This document shows, piece after piece, positions 1 to 13,200 of a stretch of DNA of 64,000 nt; the stretch's first letter is position 1; each line of letters opens with the position of its first letter. The DNA comes from Ditylenchus dipsaci (taxonomy: Eukaryota > Nematoda > Chromadorea > Rhabditida > Anguinidae). The notes beneath the pieces were generated by a model. The model saw only the letters and a list, made by a program, of their open reading frames with translations. It was not told where the DNA came from and searched no databases. Both the position numbers and the translations under genes were made by a program. The stretch spans positions 310,001 to 374,000 of the forward strand of contig SADC01001382.1 of assembly GCA_004194705.1 (NCBI GenBank). The letters are read 5' to 3'.

Positions 1-2764
1 TTTGAGTATGCAAATTTGAACAAATGAATATTTATTAAATTGTTTGGGTCAACAAGGGACTCACATAAGCTACGCTTTTTTCAATTATGACTGAAGCTGT
101 CGAGCTTTCGAAATTTTTGAGCCGTTGACAGATCAATTCCAACAGCTCGGCTTAAAAATCGTGCCAAAAAATTTTTTCGCTCTTGTAAAAGTTTTTCTCA
201 GTGATGGTGAAGACCACGTGTCATCTCTCGCGTTAGGTTGTTTATGCTAAAATTGATATTTCCCACCAAAAAGTTTTAAAATCCCGTCAGATTAATTAGT
301 CGCCCCGAAAAATTCAAATATACCGCAAAAAGCTCAAATTTCCCGTCCAATTCAAAAGCTATTTTCAAATATTCTGTATCCAGAAAACATATCAGTCTAA
401 AAAAACAATAGCATTGAGCTAAATTAATCCGAAATTACACAATAATATTTTGCCCTTACTAGTAGCGTATCATATTATTTTTTCAAACCCATATAAAAAA
501 TAAAAGGCTAACATGGTCAAGCTGTTCAAACAGAGTAAGCCTTAAAAAGCACAATTTTTGGGTTCAAAACAAATAGCAATATAATATTCTCTAAAAGTAG
601 TGGTTCAGATCTCTGGCGCACAAACCTTAGCAACAGCTAACTTTGCACCGCATTCAGCTTCAGCCAGGCAAATGAATTCCCTCTCAAAACTCTCTGGACC
701 AGAAATTCCAGGCAGAACAAAAAAATTGACAAGAGAACAGGCAAAAAAGGCAAAAAAAACGTTGCTCTGCATTTTCCACGGCTTTTAAGCAAAGAAAATG
801 AGAGGGAGGCACAAATGAAGATTCTTTTGCTCCACCTCAGCACATTCCCAGTCAATATGGAAAATGAGGAGAGAAAAATGCTAGATCAATAGATGTCCCA
901 TCACCAAAAGAGCAATGGCAAATATTTTATGAAAAAGGTACAAGATCGAGGTGAGACTCGAACAAGCAACTATTTCAAATGTGACTTTTGGATATTTTTC
1001 CAAATTTTTATTTTTCCTTACAATATTGCCTGTTTTGCGGCGGTCCTTTTTTGTGATTTTTACCACGGCAAAATCCTTAATATTGGGGTTTTAACCACAT
1101 GGATTTGAAAATCCCGAAAAATTCCCAGAATAATTTGCAATAACAACTACATGTATTTAATCACAAAATCCAAGTTCTTGAATTCTATCTTCAAAACCCT
1201 GGTCACATGAAAATTTGCTTAGAAATGAGATTAATCGGATCAAAATTTAGTCGTCGAACACTCAAAATGATCTCATAGCTGAGGTGAAGCTCTTGGCAGA
1301 AGTATTTACAATATTTCACAAGAGCCGAAAACAGGTTTTAACGGTGTCTAAGTGTGAAAGTGCTTTTCAAATAAATTTTTTTGACCAAAATTTTACTTTT
1401 TGCTTTGGGGACCAAGGTAAACCAACCTAAAAGAGTACCTGGATATCCAAAAAGATATAAAAAGGACATACTTAAGGGTATTCTACCCCGTTTTAGTCAC
1501 TGAGGCTGGGCAAAAAAAAGCTTCTTTTGCATTTTTTCATGAGTCTTGCTCGGAATCCTGTCTGCGGTAAGTGAGCGTGCGCATATCTAGGGGCTTGGGG
1601 TTGAGATGCGCACACCCACATACCTTAGACACAAATCACTCGAAAGTGACTCCGGATGTATACAAAATGAACTCATACCAGATTTTCTTTACGCGATAGG
1701 CCCCACTCAACAAAACTATGTTCGAATTCCATTTTTTAGGGCATCCAATACTATTTCAGGTTGGTTTACCTTGGTCCCCCAAAGCAAAAAGTCAAATTTG
1801 GGTCAATTTTTTTTATGAAAAGTACTTTCCAACTCGTTTTTTGCGTTTTTGGCTCCTGTGAACTAGTGTACTTTATCAAAGCTCTTAAAATCAGCTATTG
1901 TTTACTTGAGGAAGAGGGTGTTGTTGAGTTTAAAAAAACTTTAAAGGAAAAATCAGTTTTTTTAAATTTTCATCTGAAATCACTTTAAATACTTGTTCTC
2001 AAATGCAATTCTGAATGTTTGAAAATATGTTTCAGACCGCATGAAGTTTAGAAATAAAAAATGTGGTCATAGATACTAAAATCTAATATAGAAGGTCTTA
2101 ACAAAGGCTTAAGCCATCGTGACATTTAACAATTACAATAATTTTTTCCCGTTATTCCTGGTGAAGCTGTCAACCATTCCAACACACTTTGGGTACTTGC
2201 ACTTATTATCTGTTATTGCCAACACTGACTTACTTTTATACCTCGTAAGGAAAACATGTTTATATGACAGTTAGTCGTAAAGTCCCACCCACAACCTTTT
2301 TACAGTCTCCTTTGCTGCATAGTCAAATTGATTGAAAAACCGGCTGTGGAGAGACCAAAGGTGAGCTCATTAGAGAGAGGGTATGGCCCAGGGGATTAAA
2401 GTACTGGAGTGGTTACTGGCTAGCTGCCTGGATGGCTGGCTATAACAATAACCACTAGACCTATTTTGCATCTTTTTGCGGTGTGCGCATAAATTAAGAG
2501 CATTGATGCTGGCCTTTGAAACACTAATGCTGATTTTACACAACTACAACTCCCACATATTTCTTTTTATGAGGGCTGTTTGCAAGTTTAATGTGGCAAT
2601 CATTGTTGAGAATTATTGGTATTCACGTGCAAAATTAGTATACAAGAAAATTAATAAATCGTACAAAGATTGTAATTTGAATGTTCTAAAGCAAGAGCAT
2701 GAATAATTACCGGTGAATTTAGTGAAGAACACCTAAGTTATGAGCATTTACGGAATGGTGGTTA
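1..2764. other. AT-rich intergenic DNA, no gene seen
   Basis: No reading frame here shows a recognisable domain, splice structure or codon bias. The stretch holds a foldback fragment (1385-1815) and scattered AT-rich sequence. Around 940-980 there is a short TTCGA-containing tRNA-like motif on the minus strand. Nothing else is supported. Confidence 0.6.
1385..1815. repeat. foldback repeat of the 'ttggtccccaaagcaaaaagtc' family
   Basis: The left end (about 1390-1440) reads as the inverse of the right end (about 1740-1805). Both contain the motif for 'ttggtccccaaagc' next to 'aggttggttta'. The same core recurs near 10.9, 23.1, 29.2, 35.8, 44.9 and 49.4 kb, so this is a dispersed foldback family. 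Confidence 0.65.
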
Positions 2765-3028
2765 CCGTATTTCCTCTAATTGCTCGACAGTCGGGCTATT
2801 TTTCAAACCCCCGAAAATCAGAAAAGTTTTAGGTCGATTTCAATTATCGAAAATTCAAAATGTGAAAAGTGGAATTGGTAGAGCTCATAGGAGTTAAAGG
2901 AGGGTGAAAGCTGCTAAGGAGATAGTCTCGACACGAAATGACTTGTCCAAGTTTTTTATTTTTCAAATGTGGTCACTGAGTCATATTTTGTCGACAACCC
3001 GTTTTCGTGGTGGTTATGAGAAAAAATC

Positions 3029-3410
3029 GGGTCGCAAAAATCGGGTCGGAAAAAATCGGGTCAGAAAAAATCGGGTCGGAAAAAATCGGGTCGGAAAAAA
3101 TCGGGTCGGAAAAAATCGGGTCGGAAAAAATCGGGTCAGAAAAAATCGGGTCGGAAAAAATCGGGTCGGAAAAAATCGGGTCGGAAAAAAATCGGGTCGG
3201 AAAAATCGGGTCAGAAAAAATCGGGTCGGAAAAAATCGGGTCGGAAAAAATCGGGTCGGAAAAAATCGGGTCGGAAAAAATCGGGTCGGAAAAAATCGGG
3301 TCAGAAAAAATCGGGTCGGAAAAAATCGGGTCGGAAAAAATCGGGTCGGAAAAAATCGGGTCGGAAAAAATCGGGTCAGAAAAAATCGGGTCGGAAAAAA
3401 TCGGGTCGCT
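3029..3410 (+). repeat. 15-bp tandem satellite (ggaaaaaatcgggtc), about 25 units
   Basis: A near-perfect tandem array of unit ggaaaaaatcgggtc, with a regularly recurring 'tcaga' variant about every fifth unit, and one unit that has gained an A. The periodic variant suggests a higher-order unit of about 75 bp. All reading frames stay open because 15 is divisible by 3, so long ORFs through the array carry no coding evidence. Confidence 0.9.
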
Positions 3411-3977
3411 CACCACTCAATCTCAGGTTCAGTAGGGCAAACCACCTGGTACCTTTTCTAAATGGATATCCACATCCAGAATCCGAAATTTTGGATTTGG
3501 CTAAAAGTAGCTAAATCATTGTACCCTGTACAGAACCATTTTACCTACCGTTTTACCTACCAGTTTACCTACCGAAACCCGAAAACCTGGGGTAGGTACC
3601 ACTTGGTCAGGTGGATATCCACCTGGAGGACCTGAAAAAATATTTTTTGATATTTTGAAAAACAAAGCATGCTATCAAATGTGAAATCGTGACGTGAATA
3701 AGGTTTGATAAGACCAAAATCCCAATTTCACCTACCCAGACCCCAAACCCGAAATGGGCACCTTCTGGTCAGGTGGATCAGCTGTATCGCCTGTAAAGTA
3801 AAAATTTCAAATTTCAAAAACAAACCATGCTATCATATGTGGAATCGTGTAGGAAGTTGGGTTAAATGAAACCAAAACTCCGATTTCACGCACCGAAATC
3901 CCAATATTCCGTATAGGTACTACCTGGCCAGCTGGACCACCAAAACCAAGTTGTCGACCACTTGGAGCAAAAAAAAT

Positions 3978-4224
3978 TTTCATTTTTTCGGGTTCCAAAA
4001 CCCGTTTTCTGAACTGATTCGGTCATGCTGAAGATGGTTTGACAGTGGTAAAATCACGTTTCATCGACATATTTTTGAGTTATCGCTAACGATTGATTTT
4101 GATAAATCAATCGTTAGCGATAACTTAGAAAATACCCGACAAAACGGCGTTTTACCACCGTCAAACCATCTTCAGCATGCCTGAATCAGTTCAGAAAATC
4201 GGTTTTGGAACCCGAAAAAATGAA
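3978..4224. repeat. near-perfect palindrome, 'tggtcgtcca' family
   Basis: The arms read outward from a centre near 4100 ('atcaatcgttagcgataac' in both orientations). They end in cattttttcggg and its complement. Motifs 'catgctgaagatggtttga' and 'ggttttggaaccc' recur at 43.5-44.2 kb and 57.3-57.6 kb, so this is a copy of a dispersed palindromic repeat. The flanking 3480-3960 carries direct repeats of 'tacctaccg' and 'ggtcaggtggat'. Confidence 0.75.
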
Positions 4225-4797
4225 AATTTTTTTTTGCTCCAAGTGGTCGACAACTTGGTTTTGTTGTACCCAGGTATTCGTACCCAGGTAGTGTAGTGGT
4301 TGGTACCCGGGTAGTAATATTTTCATCTTGTACAGAACTTTACAGAACAAATTGTATAGAACAAATTTAAAATGTTTTTCTATGATCTAACTTCATTTCT
4401 ACTGCATAATCCATGAACCAACCAAACAAGTGGTCGTCCACTTGGATCAAATTTTTTTATGTTTTTCATGTTCCAAAACCTGTTTTCTGGACTAATTCGG
4501 GCATGCTGAAGATGGTTTGATAATAGTAAAATAAGGTTTTGTATGGTATTTTCAAAGCATTGGGATATAATTGATTTTGCGAAAACTGGATTTTACCAAA
4601 ACTCAAAAAATTCCCTACAAAACAGCATTTTACCACCATTCAGAGTAAATCTGAACCATTCGAGTGGAGTTGAACCACTGAGGGAAAGAAATTATTGAAG
4701 GTTGATCTGAACAACTGAGAGTGAGTCTGGACCACTGAAGTTGAATCAGATAGGATCAAAGCCGCCCGGGGCCTGGGGCCCCAGGTACAAAAACTAT

Positions 4798-4970
4798 AGT
4801 GACCCGATTTTTTCCGACCCGATTTTTTCTGACCCGATTTTTTCCGACCCGATTTTTGCCGACCCGATTTTTTCTGACCCGATTTTTTCCGACCCGATTT
4901 TTTCCGACCCGATTTTTTCCGACCCGATTTTTTCCGACCCGATTTTTGCGACCCGATTTTTTCTGATAAC
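4798..4970 (-). repeat. 15-bp satellite, inverted relative to 3029-3410
   Basis: Eleven or so units of gacccgattttttcc, the reverse complement of the array at 3029-3410. It forms the inner part of the right arm of the TTAA-flanked element. Confidence 0.9.
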
Positions 4971-5011
4971 CTTCGTGGTCTCAGATAAACTTGTGCAGAA
5001 TTAAAAGTTAA

Positions 5012-5202
5012 AGGACCATGGTTTTTGCGCGCAGTGGCATGTGCAAATTTTGAATTAGCGGGGGACACTTCTCTTTCGTCTCTCACTGTACTCTTTTGAG
5101 TAGTTTGATATGACTCAAAAGAGTATAGTTCTAGACGAAAGAGAAGTGTCCCCCGCCAATTCAAATTTTGCACATGCCACTGCGCGCAATAACCATGGTC
5201 CT
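5012..5202. mobile_element. TTAA-flanked 191-bp hairpin MITE
   Basis: Ends AGGACCATGG and CCATGGTCCT lie directly against TTAA at 5008-5011 and 5203-5206. The two arms are almost fully complementary with a loop near 5105 ('gagtagtttgatatgactc'). It has the same end and target type as 5850-6080, 36388-37660 and 47808-48039. A further 160-bp imperfect palindrome (about 5215-5378) follows immediately. Confidence 0.8.
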
Positions 5203-5849
5203 TTAAGTTAGCATCATCCATATCAGAATTTCTAAATTAATTCGAAAAATGCCCTGAAAATCGAAATGGAAAAGAGTAAAAACCATCGAAAAAAAGATCA
5301 TTAGTCTTCTATTGCATTTCAATTTTCAGGGCATTTTTAGAAGGAGTTTAGAAATTCTGGTATTGATGGTGCTAACCCAACTTTGCATTCTGCACAAGTT
5401 TATCTGATACCATCGAAATCGGGTTGTCGACAAAATATGACTCAATGACCACATTTAAAAAACAAAAAACTTGGATAAATCCTTTCGTGTCGAGACTATC
5501 TCCTTAACAGCTTTCACCCTCCCTTTAAGAAAACTCGATAAACAGCTTTGCAAAATAATTTATTTGGCCAGAGACATAGGTCCTCAAAGTAGGCGGTTTC
5601 AAGCGATTGGAACTTGTCGGGCAAAAAGAAAAATACGGTATCTGAATTCTTGCCTAAAGATTCTTACGTGGATAAACCTTCTTCGGTTTGTACAATTTGT
5701 ACAATTGTACAAGGCCAAGAGTTATGGCAACCAGTGCTGGGCGATTCTCCGCTCTTGGCTCCGAGATTCTCCGCTCCGAGGCAAGAGCAGGAGGAAAAAT
5801 TTTATAGCCAGAGCCAAGAGCAATAGCAGTGACGGCAATGGTCCTTTAA

Positions 5850-6080
5850 AGGGGCATGCCCGTGCCCGACACGGAGAAAAGGCGGAGACCAGCACTTTTT
5901 TCTTTCTCGATCAAGTTTCACATGCATACGCATTCAGATTTTTTAAGTTTTCTGACTAGTTTTCAAAACTAGTATAGGGTCATAAATATTAGTTTTGACG
6001 CGAAATGAGTGTAAATTAGAACGATCCAAAAAAATTTGCTGGTCCCGCCTTAACTTTTTGAAACGCACGGGCATGCCCCT
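5850..6080. mobile_element. TTAA-flanked 231-bp MITE (AGGGGCATGCCC ends)
   Basis: TTAA at 5846-5849 and 6081-6084 flanks inverted ends AGGGGCATGCCCGTGC and GCACGGGCATGCCCCT. The end sequence is nearly the same as that of the eS27-bearing element at 36388-37660, so the two are the same family. Confidence 0.8.
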
Positions 6081-6084
6081 TTAA

Positions 6085-7205
6085 GTGCTATCCATTTTGA
6101 ACCAAGAGCGAAAATCACAGGAGTCAAGAGCGAAAATTTTAAGTACAAGAGCTAAGGACAAGAGCAGGAGCGAAATTTGTGAAGCCAGGAGCCAAGAGCA
6201 GGAGAGAACATTTTTAAGTGCCCAGCACTGATGGCAACACAAAAAGGTTGTTCTTTTTTTACTTTATTCTTCTCTAGCAATGGAAAGCAACTTCTGGTTA
6301 TTTGCTTGTGTTTCTGTCGCTGCGTTATGCGATTTTCCGTTGTCGTGTAGCATTTTTTATAGTTTTTATGGGCTACAGCCAGCTGTGACGATATCTAGCG
6401 ATATGAGCTGAAGCGATCAGAAAAAAAGAAACAGAAGGACCGTTTCTTCGTTGTAAAGAGTGGTGGGAAGCCGCGCGTCTCCTCCACCCTTGTGTAAATG
6501 TAATGTTTGTGAGGAGCGTTAATTTTATGGTGCTTGAATATAATTTTTATCATAAATATGAATCATGAACAGTTTTCTTTCGGCGCCGGCGCTGGAGCCA
6601 ACGAAAAATGTTGGTCGGCGCTCGGGGCTAAAATATTTCGACCCTGCGCTGGCCTCGGCGCTGTTTCTAAAATTGAACTGCCCAATATTAAAAAAACAAT
6701 TTTTCTCAATTTAATCTGAATTATTCGAATTTTTGTGCTGCGATTTCTTCCAATTATTTTTTATTTAATTGATGAGAAAATCGCTTTACATAAATTTTTC
6801 ACAAAACAAATAATATGGATTTACGTATTTTTTTTTAAACTCCCCACCCTCTAACAACTCCATCTCATATGGACTTTTTTATGAATTAAAAAAAAATTCA
6901 CCAAGAATAGTTAATAGAGGAATAAATACGGTATGCTGCTAGTCAATACAGACAACAAAAATTAGTTATACTTTCACTGTAAAAAAACATACCGTCGATA
7001 AAAAACATACTTTTTTCGTAAAATGTACAGCAAAAACAAATTTCTCAACCCGGCGCTGGCGCCAGTGTTGGGGCAAATATGAATTGGCATTTTAGAGTTT
7101 GATTCTTTTTAAACATCCAAAACCTATGATTTTTATTTTTCAAGAAAATCAAGTCAGCGCCCAATAAATTACAGCAAATCAAATTTAAAAAATCTTATTT
7201 ATTCT
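6085..7205. other. intergenic, GGCGCC-rich low-complexity motifs
   Basis: No coding sequence is evident. Clusters of 'ggcgccggcgctgg' type motifs stand out at 6578-6660 and 7050-7070 against very AT-rich surroundings. A related cluster sits at 50360-50470. 5690-6240 also holds repeated 'caagagc' and 'aggagc' words. Confidence 0.5.
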
Positions 7206-7208
7206 CTT

Positions 7209-10200
7209 TCAGTGATGCAGCAGTTTGTTCACGCGTTTAGCAATAGTTTTGTCAAAAATAAGTCTATCGGCCAGGAATAAGGCAATCCCAACCAGTTGAA
7301 TACTGGCCAGCAAGCCCAATGTCGATATAAGCATCCAATACAGGGTGGGTGAGATGCATCTCTGACTTTCTTTTTCCGAATCTAATTCTTCAGTGTCCAC
7401 TATCAACCTGGCTTTTTCTCCTAATTCAGCAGCTGTTTGCTCTGCTGATTCATCTAGTGGCACTACTTGTGTGGCTGAATCTTTGAGCTCATTTGTGGAA
7501 GTGGGGTATCTGCGTGTTTCTGCAGTTACATACACTTTATGACTGTTGGATCCTGATTTCTTTTTTTCTTCTGTAATTTTTAAAATATTTTTCAGTTAAA
7601 CCCACTTAAAAATTACCATAGAACTCCAGATCTTCAGGATTGTCCAACACTCTAATCAAACCGACCACGTCCAAGTCCGGCAATTGTTTTTTTCGGTTTT
7701 CATGTTGCGTGGTTGTAGGAGTGGTAGTTGCATTATAAGCCAGATCAACAGAATTGGAAGAGTTGGAGTGCCGCTTTTGAAGACGGTTATAATAGTTAAA
7801 AGGTGCATTTGGTGGTGTGGGTCCATCTTCAAGCGATCTGCTCCCATTGCCATAGATCATTATGGAGCGGCGGCTGCGTAAGGAGTAACTAAAAAGTAAA
7901 GTTTTATAGTTGATCCTTTACGACGGTTAAGAACTTTTAGAAAAACATTTGCTTATGTAGCCAGCAGATCTGTGTATGCAAACGACCATTGCCGGGTCTC
8001 CCATCGTATCCGAATAAAACCCAGCTGGCTACGTTTAAAAAAATTTCAATCAGCCACAGTGTCAGCTGTAGCATAATTATTTTACAGCAACTCAGTTGAT
8101 CTTTTTGTTATATCTTTTTTCTTATTAGCCGCCGCATCAATTTTTTAAGCCATGCCGCTTCATACACTGTGACTATGGCAGATTTAGACCACGCCGCTTA
8201 TGACAGCGACGACAGGGGTTTCGACGGTCTTATTTCAGTAACAGAATTACCCGCTTTGGTGTGATCCTGGAGGAGAGGCTGGTTGGTTAGAAGTAGCAGG
8301 AGACTGTGCCACTACAGCAGCGTTTCTGCGGGAAGACATCATAGCTGCAGCAGCTCCATTGTCTTTACCATTTGTTTTGCCGGAGACAATATGAGCTGTA
8401 CTCAATCCAAATGGTCGAATAGAGGGTGGTCCAATAGTTTTTGTGTTTGTGTTGGGAACTTGTTGGGTTGGCATCCCACTTCCGCTATTAACTATCATAG
8501 AGGGAGGTCGGGCCCCATTAACTGGCTCCACACTCACACCGTGTCTGCCTACAGTTGAAGGAGGGCTCACATTGTTGGTTGCTGGAGGACCACTGGAGGC
8601 TGAAGGACTAGCCGGACGACTGATCGGAGAGCGCTTGGGCTGGTCAACATCATCGGCTGCAAGAAGACTGGAAGAGGTGGAGGTGCTCAAAGCCATCACG
8701 TTGCTGTCATCATCTACCATGGAGCAGGTGTTGGGTGGCTAAAATCGGAAGTTGAATACATGGGAAAAAAATAAGGAGATAAAAGATACCGTTATAGCAT
8801 CGCAACCGTGACCTCGGTTTTTGACGCAAAGCCTGAAAATAATTTTAAAATCTTTGATCAAATTTAGAAGGCGAGGTGTGACAAGATATGTATAAAATCA
8901 CACCACCTCCCCCCACCCGTTTAAAATCGTGCTCTTGGCATTATATTTTGACTCACTTTTTGAAGACTGCTCTTACAAGGGAACCGTTCGAATAGTCCCC
9001 GCCTAACTTCAATCTGATGCGTTTCTCTGGAGCCCATGGTTAATTTACTTAGTAAAGAAAAAGTCCTGGCTGCGGACAGAGAATAAAATTTTAAGTTCGG
9101 GTCCTCGAAAACTCAAAAAAACCCCCGAAAATCTAATTTTGGATATTTCAGTGCCTCAATGCTCAGTTTTTAGTTTGTCGTGCGGTCATTATGACTTCAT
9201 GTTATTTTTCAATTTTACGTCTAACAGTAATGTTTTGAAAAGCTCTTTGAAAATTTTTAAAAGTTCGAATTTTACTGATGTCATGTCGTATCAAAATTTA
9301 AATTTTTGAAAATTTTCATAAAAGTTTCTGAAAACATTACGGCCAGACGTAAAATCAAAAATTAAACTAAGGTCATAATAATCAGAATGACAAACTAAAA
9401 ACTGGGCATTGAGGCACTGAAATATCCAAAATTAGAATTTTGGGGGTTTTTTAGTTTGCGAGGCCCCAAACTCAAAATTTTATTCATTGTCCGCCGACAG
9501 GACTTTTTCTACATTAAGTAAATCGACCATGGGCTACAAGATAAGCGCATCAGATTGAAGATAAGTGGGGCAGTGTGAACGGTTTGCTTGTTAGAGAAGT
9601 TATCACCCATTTTGTAGCCAGTGAGATGAGTTTTGAAACAGGTGGTTTCTTGCTTTAAAGTAGTTTCAGAAATATATCAACAACACAATGCCAGAATTAC
9701 AATTTTTAAGTTAAGGTCGCCGTAAAGCTGTCCGGTCCGAATACGCTGGCAAATATTCGTGAGATTCCGAATATATGCCCGAATATTATTACGGCAAATG
9801 TTTTTTCACTCATTTTAAGGCAATCCACCAACTATTTTATGAAAACAACAATTGAAAATCAAACCTAAGTTGGCATCTGAATCGGGTCATTGACTTGTCA
9901 ACAAATTTGAACACATTTGATTCCTAAAACGTAAGAATAAACATTAAAAAAACTAAATTGGCCATTACGAGGAAAGCAGTGTGAAGGTCGTCTGTATACT
10001 CCTGCAATATCAAATGTAATTTGTCTGTTAGTCAAAATAAAATACTTACAGGGGTTTTGAATAGATATTGATCAACTCCACATCTAAATACCCAAAAAAT
10101 AAATAAAATTGTATTTCTAAAATTTTAACCCCTGTTGGTCAACTATGAGAATTTTGTCGCCTTGCAAATCCTAAAATATTTTTTTCATTCACAGTAAAGA

Positions 10201-13200
10201 AATTATAATACCGTATTTCCTCTAATAAGCGCCCCCCCTCGATTTTGAGGGTCTGGATCTCAGTGTAGAAGCAATATTTTGCAAAGCTGTTTGATAGGTT
10301 TTCTTAACTCCCACGAGCTCTACCGATTCCACTTTTTAGATTTTGGTTGAGCACCCAAAAATCTCGAAATCGAATTCAAAATTTTCCGATTTTTGGGGTT
10401 TGAAAAAAAAAATCGCTCCGGGGCGCTTATTAGAGGAAATACGGTAATTTGGTTTAACATGTGGAGGTCAATGCCAAACCTCGTTTTTTCGAGTTCAAAC
10501 ATGTTTTAGGCACTTAAACACATGAAAAAGAAGGAAAAATTTCGTGGGAAGAACATTTTTCGGAAAATTTTTGATGTTTACCTTGGTTCCCTCATAGTTT
10601 TGGTCATTTTCGCTTTGGTCCTCTCTATTGTTTTTTAAAAAAAGTTTTTTCGGCGCTACCGGAGTATACCCCCCCCCCCAAATGGAATTTTTTTAAAGTG
10701 TTTCCAAACACCCTATATCGACTCAAAATCGCCTCAGGAACTCGAAAAAGCCATTATTTTCGAGTTTTGGTCAATAAAAAATCGAGTTTTGGGACCACTC
10801 AAAATTACTTTTTTTGACCATTTTTAAAGGGACTTAGGGTTGTTTTGGGGTGGTAAGGGACCAAAAAGAGGCCATTTGTTCCAAAAAGAAAGATGTTGAA
10901 CATAGTTTTGAATACTGGGGCCTACCGCATAAATAAACTCTGGTATGCATGCTTTTTCATGCATCCAGAGTCACTTTCGAGTGATTTGTGTCTAAGATAT
11001 GTGGGTGTGCGCATCTCTAACCGACCAAGCCCCCTGCGCCCCCGAAGGGGCGCATAGTTTTGTTAACTGGGACCTACCGAATAAGGAAACTCTTTCATGC
11101 ATATAGAGTCACTTTCGAGTTATTTTTGTCTAAGGTATGTGTGTTTGCGCATTTTAAATCCAAGCGTCCTGTGAGAGTTAGAGATGCGAGCACTCACTTA
11201 CTTTTTAAAATATCCTTCCCACATTTTTTTTTGCCTATTTATAGTTTTCAATAGCTAAAACATGCTAAAGCCTTAAAAAGGAGGTTTCGGCTCCGTTGAC
11301 AAAGTGTACTCCTGCCAATAATTTACCTCCACATGGCAGTTTTGAACGAGAATCCCGACATTGGCTAAAATAAATCATTGTTTATTAAAAATATGTTTTT
11401 GGAGAAAAGACTGTGTACCATTGTTGCATTGCCAGACATGGAACACTAAAATAACTTTTTTGTTGAAAAACTATGGATTGTAATGTAATGTGGCACCTGT
11501 CTCTCCCACTACAGCCGCGTGCACTTCTGGACCATCCACAGCCCCTTTGCGAATACTGTAGGTGCAGTGAGGGTTAGAGGCCTCGTCGAATTGAGGCTCT
11601 GAACAGAAAAATGTAGTGTTTTTAAAAATACAGTAATTTTGAGTAGCCCAAAAATGTGATTCTTATGGTAAAATTTTAACTTTTGATATTTTTTTCATCT
11701 GAAACTCATTCTTATTCTTTTTATGCACATCTTGTGCGTTTTTAACCCATTTTTGCCGAAATAAATTTTTTCTAATTGGATGGAGTGTGATGAAAATAAA
11801 AATGGTCGCAGTCTTTAAAATTTGTTAAAAAAAGCAAATTCCGATGCCATTTTCATAATAAAATCGCCGTTTTCGCATAAAAATGGTCATGAAAAGTCAT
11901 AATAAAAATTTGAATTTTTATGTCAATTTTTCTGCACGTCGGCAATCCCAGGTAGCTTAACTATTATCATCGATTTTCCTAAAAATATTGGCGGGTCAAG
12001 GAGCTACATATTCAACTTTTTCGAAATTTCAGGACTTTTTCGGGTTACCCTTTACATGAGTCCTGCTAAAAATTCTGTTTTTGGTGTTCGGTTTTTCATC
12101 CATTAGGCAGGTTCCCAACCAAATTTTAGCTAATAAAAAACCTATAATCGAAATGAGAGTCACATTCGAAGACCTAAGACAAGGATTATGTTTCATACTC
12201 AAAAAAAGTATTCTTTAGATTTTTGTTGATTTCTTAAACATCCTACCCAATTCATTTGGTGTCATTTCACTGAAAATGTATATTTTGTGTAATTTTCGAT
12301 TCGGACTATTTCTCGCCTGATAGCTAATTTTTGTTCCAAATCATCCACAACATTAGCTTCCATGTAAACACACTGAGCGCAATAGGAACGATCAGAGTCA
12401 GTCACAAAAAAAGGATGGATTTGAACAGCAATGCCTGCAAGTAAAACAAAAACTTATGGCTACAAAAATAGTATTGATTGTGCATACAAATTCTATACAT
12501 TGAACCGGCTGGATTGTCCTACAAAAATACGTGTTTTTTCTATAAAATTTAATCTTAAAATAACCATATGTTCGGTGGTCATTCCTAAATTGAGAAACGA
12601 AACATAAAAAATTTCTTTAGCGAAATCTCGCAAAACAAATTAATACCGCAATCTCCGTGAACCTAGAAATAGTAGAAAAACTAAAAGTTTCTTTCTAAGC
12701 TTTCGAAGATTGATAAACTCACAATGGCAATTTTGTTCTGGTCCTTAACCATGCATTTAGGCGTTTCGTGAAAATCTTCTGCATAAATCTTAAAATAAAT
12801 TGTGTGATCTTTGTTTTAAAATTAACTAATCAGGCTTACATGTGATGGATTGGAAGAAGAGGTTCGAATCTAAAATATAAAAATTGGATCAGGCAAAAGA
12901 TTGCCTATGGATATTATTTTTAACCACCAAATAGTGTCTTAATTTTTTGGTAGCTGTTTTTCTTTTATAAAAAATTTGCGATCACCAATGACTATTTAAC
13001 AAAATTTAATTTTTCCTAAATTAGCATATCCCAAAGGGACAACTTTTTTTGACGCAAAAATACTTCTTTTTGGGTCAAAATTAGCTGGGGCAAAAAGAAT
13101 TTTTTTGGGTTAAATCGAATTTTTTCTGAGTCAAAGACAGTCTTTTTGCGCCAAAAAGAGTCTATTTGACCCAAAAAGTCTTTTTGCCCCAGAAAAAAGC

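Larger units (their letters stand above)
2898..5524. mobile_element. TTAA-flanked 2.6-kb element with satellite inner arms
   Basis: Both ends abut TTAA (2894-2897 and 5525-5528). The terminal inverted repeat begins AGGAGGGTGAAAGCTG and extends about 115 bp (2898-3015 against 5405-5524), including a 'ctcgacacgaaa' block. Inside the outer TIR lies a 15-bp satellite: 3029-3410 in one orientation and 4798-4970 in the opposite orientation. The right arm is separated from its satellite by about 430 bp that includes another TTAA hairpin (5012-5202). No transposase frame is visible, so the element is presumably mobilised in trans. TTAA targets suggest a piggyBac-type enzyme; that is an inference from target choice only. 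Confidence 0.7.
2765..5638. mobile_element. CCGTATTTCC-type MITE interrupted by a second element
   Basis: The left arm begins after TA at 2763-2764 with ccgtatttcctctaat. The right arm ends with aaatacgg followed by TA at 5639-5640. Other copies of the family (10211-10444, 61840-62085) show that an intact element is about 240 bp. Here it is split at a TTAA by the 2.6-kb element at 2898-5524. The internal motifs 'gagctc', 'aaacagctttgcaaaat' and 'tcaaagtag' on either side match the intact copies, so the two halves belong together. This gives a clear relative age: MITE first, satellite-bearing element second. Confidence 0.7.

Noticed and set aside
3029..3410. Possible CRISPR array
   Set aside because: The units are contiguous with no unique spacers, and the window is eukaryotic.
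2904..3461. Long open frames through the 3.0-3.4 kb repeat (185, 147 and 142 codons)
   Set aside because: The 15-bp unit is a multiple of three without stops, so all such frames stay open. No start context, splice signal or domain supports translation.
4640..5221. 193-codon minus-strand frame
   Set aside because: It runs across inverted satellite and a hairpin MITE; its Lys/Ser/Gly repeat is the satellite read in frame.
5471..5959. 162-codon plus-strand frame
   Set aside because: It spans the end of the TTAA element, a MITE arm and low-complexity DNA, with no domain and no conserved segment.
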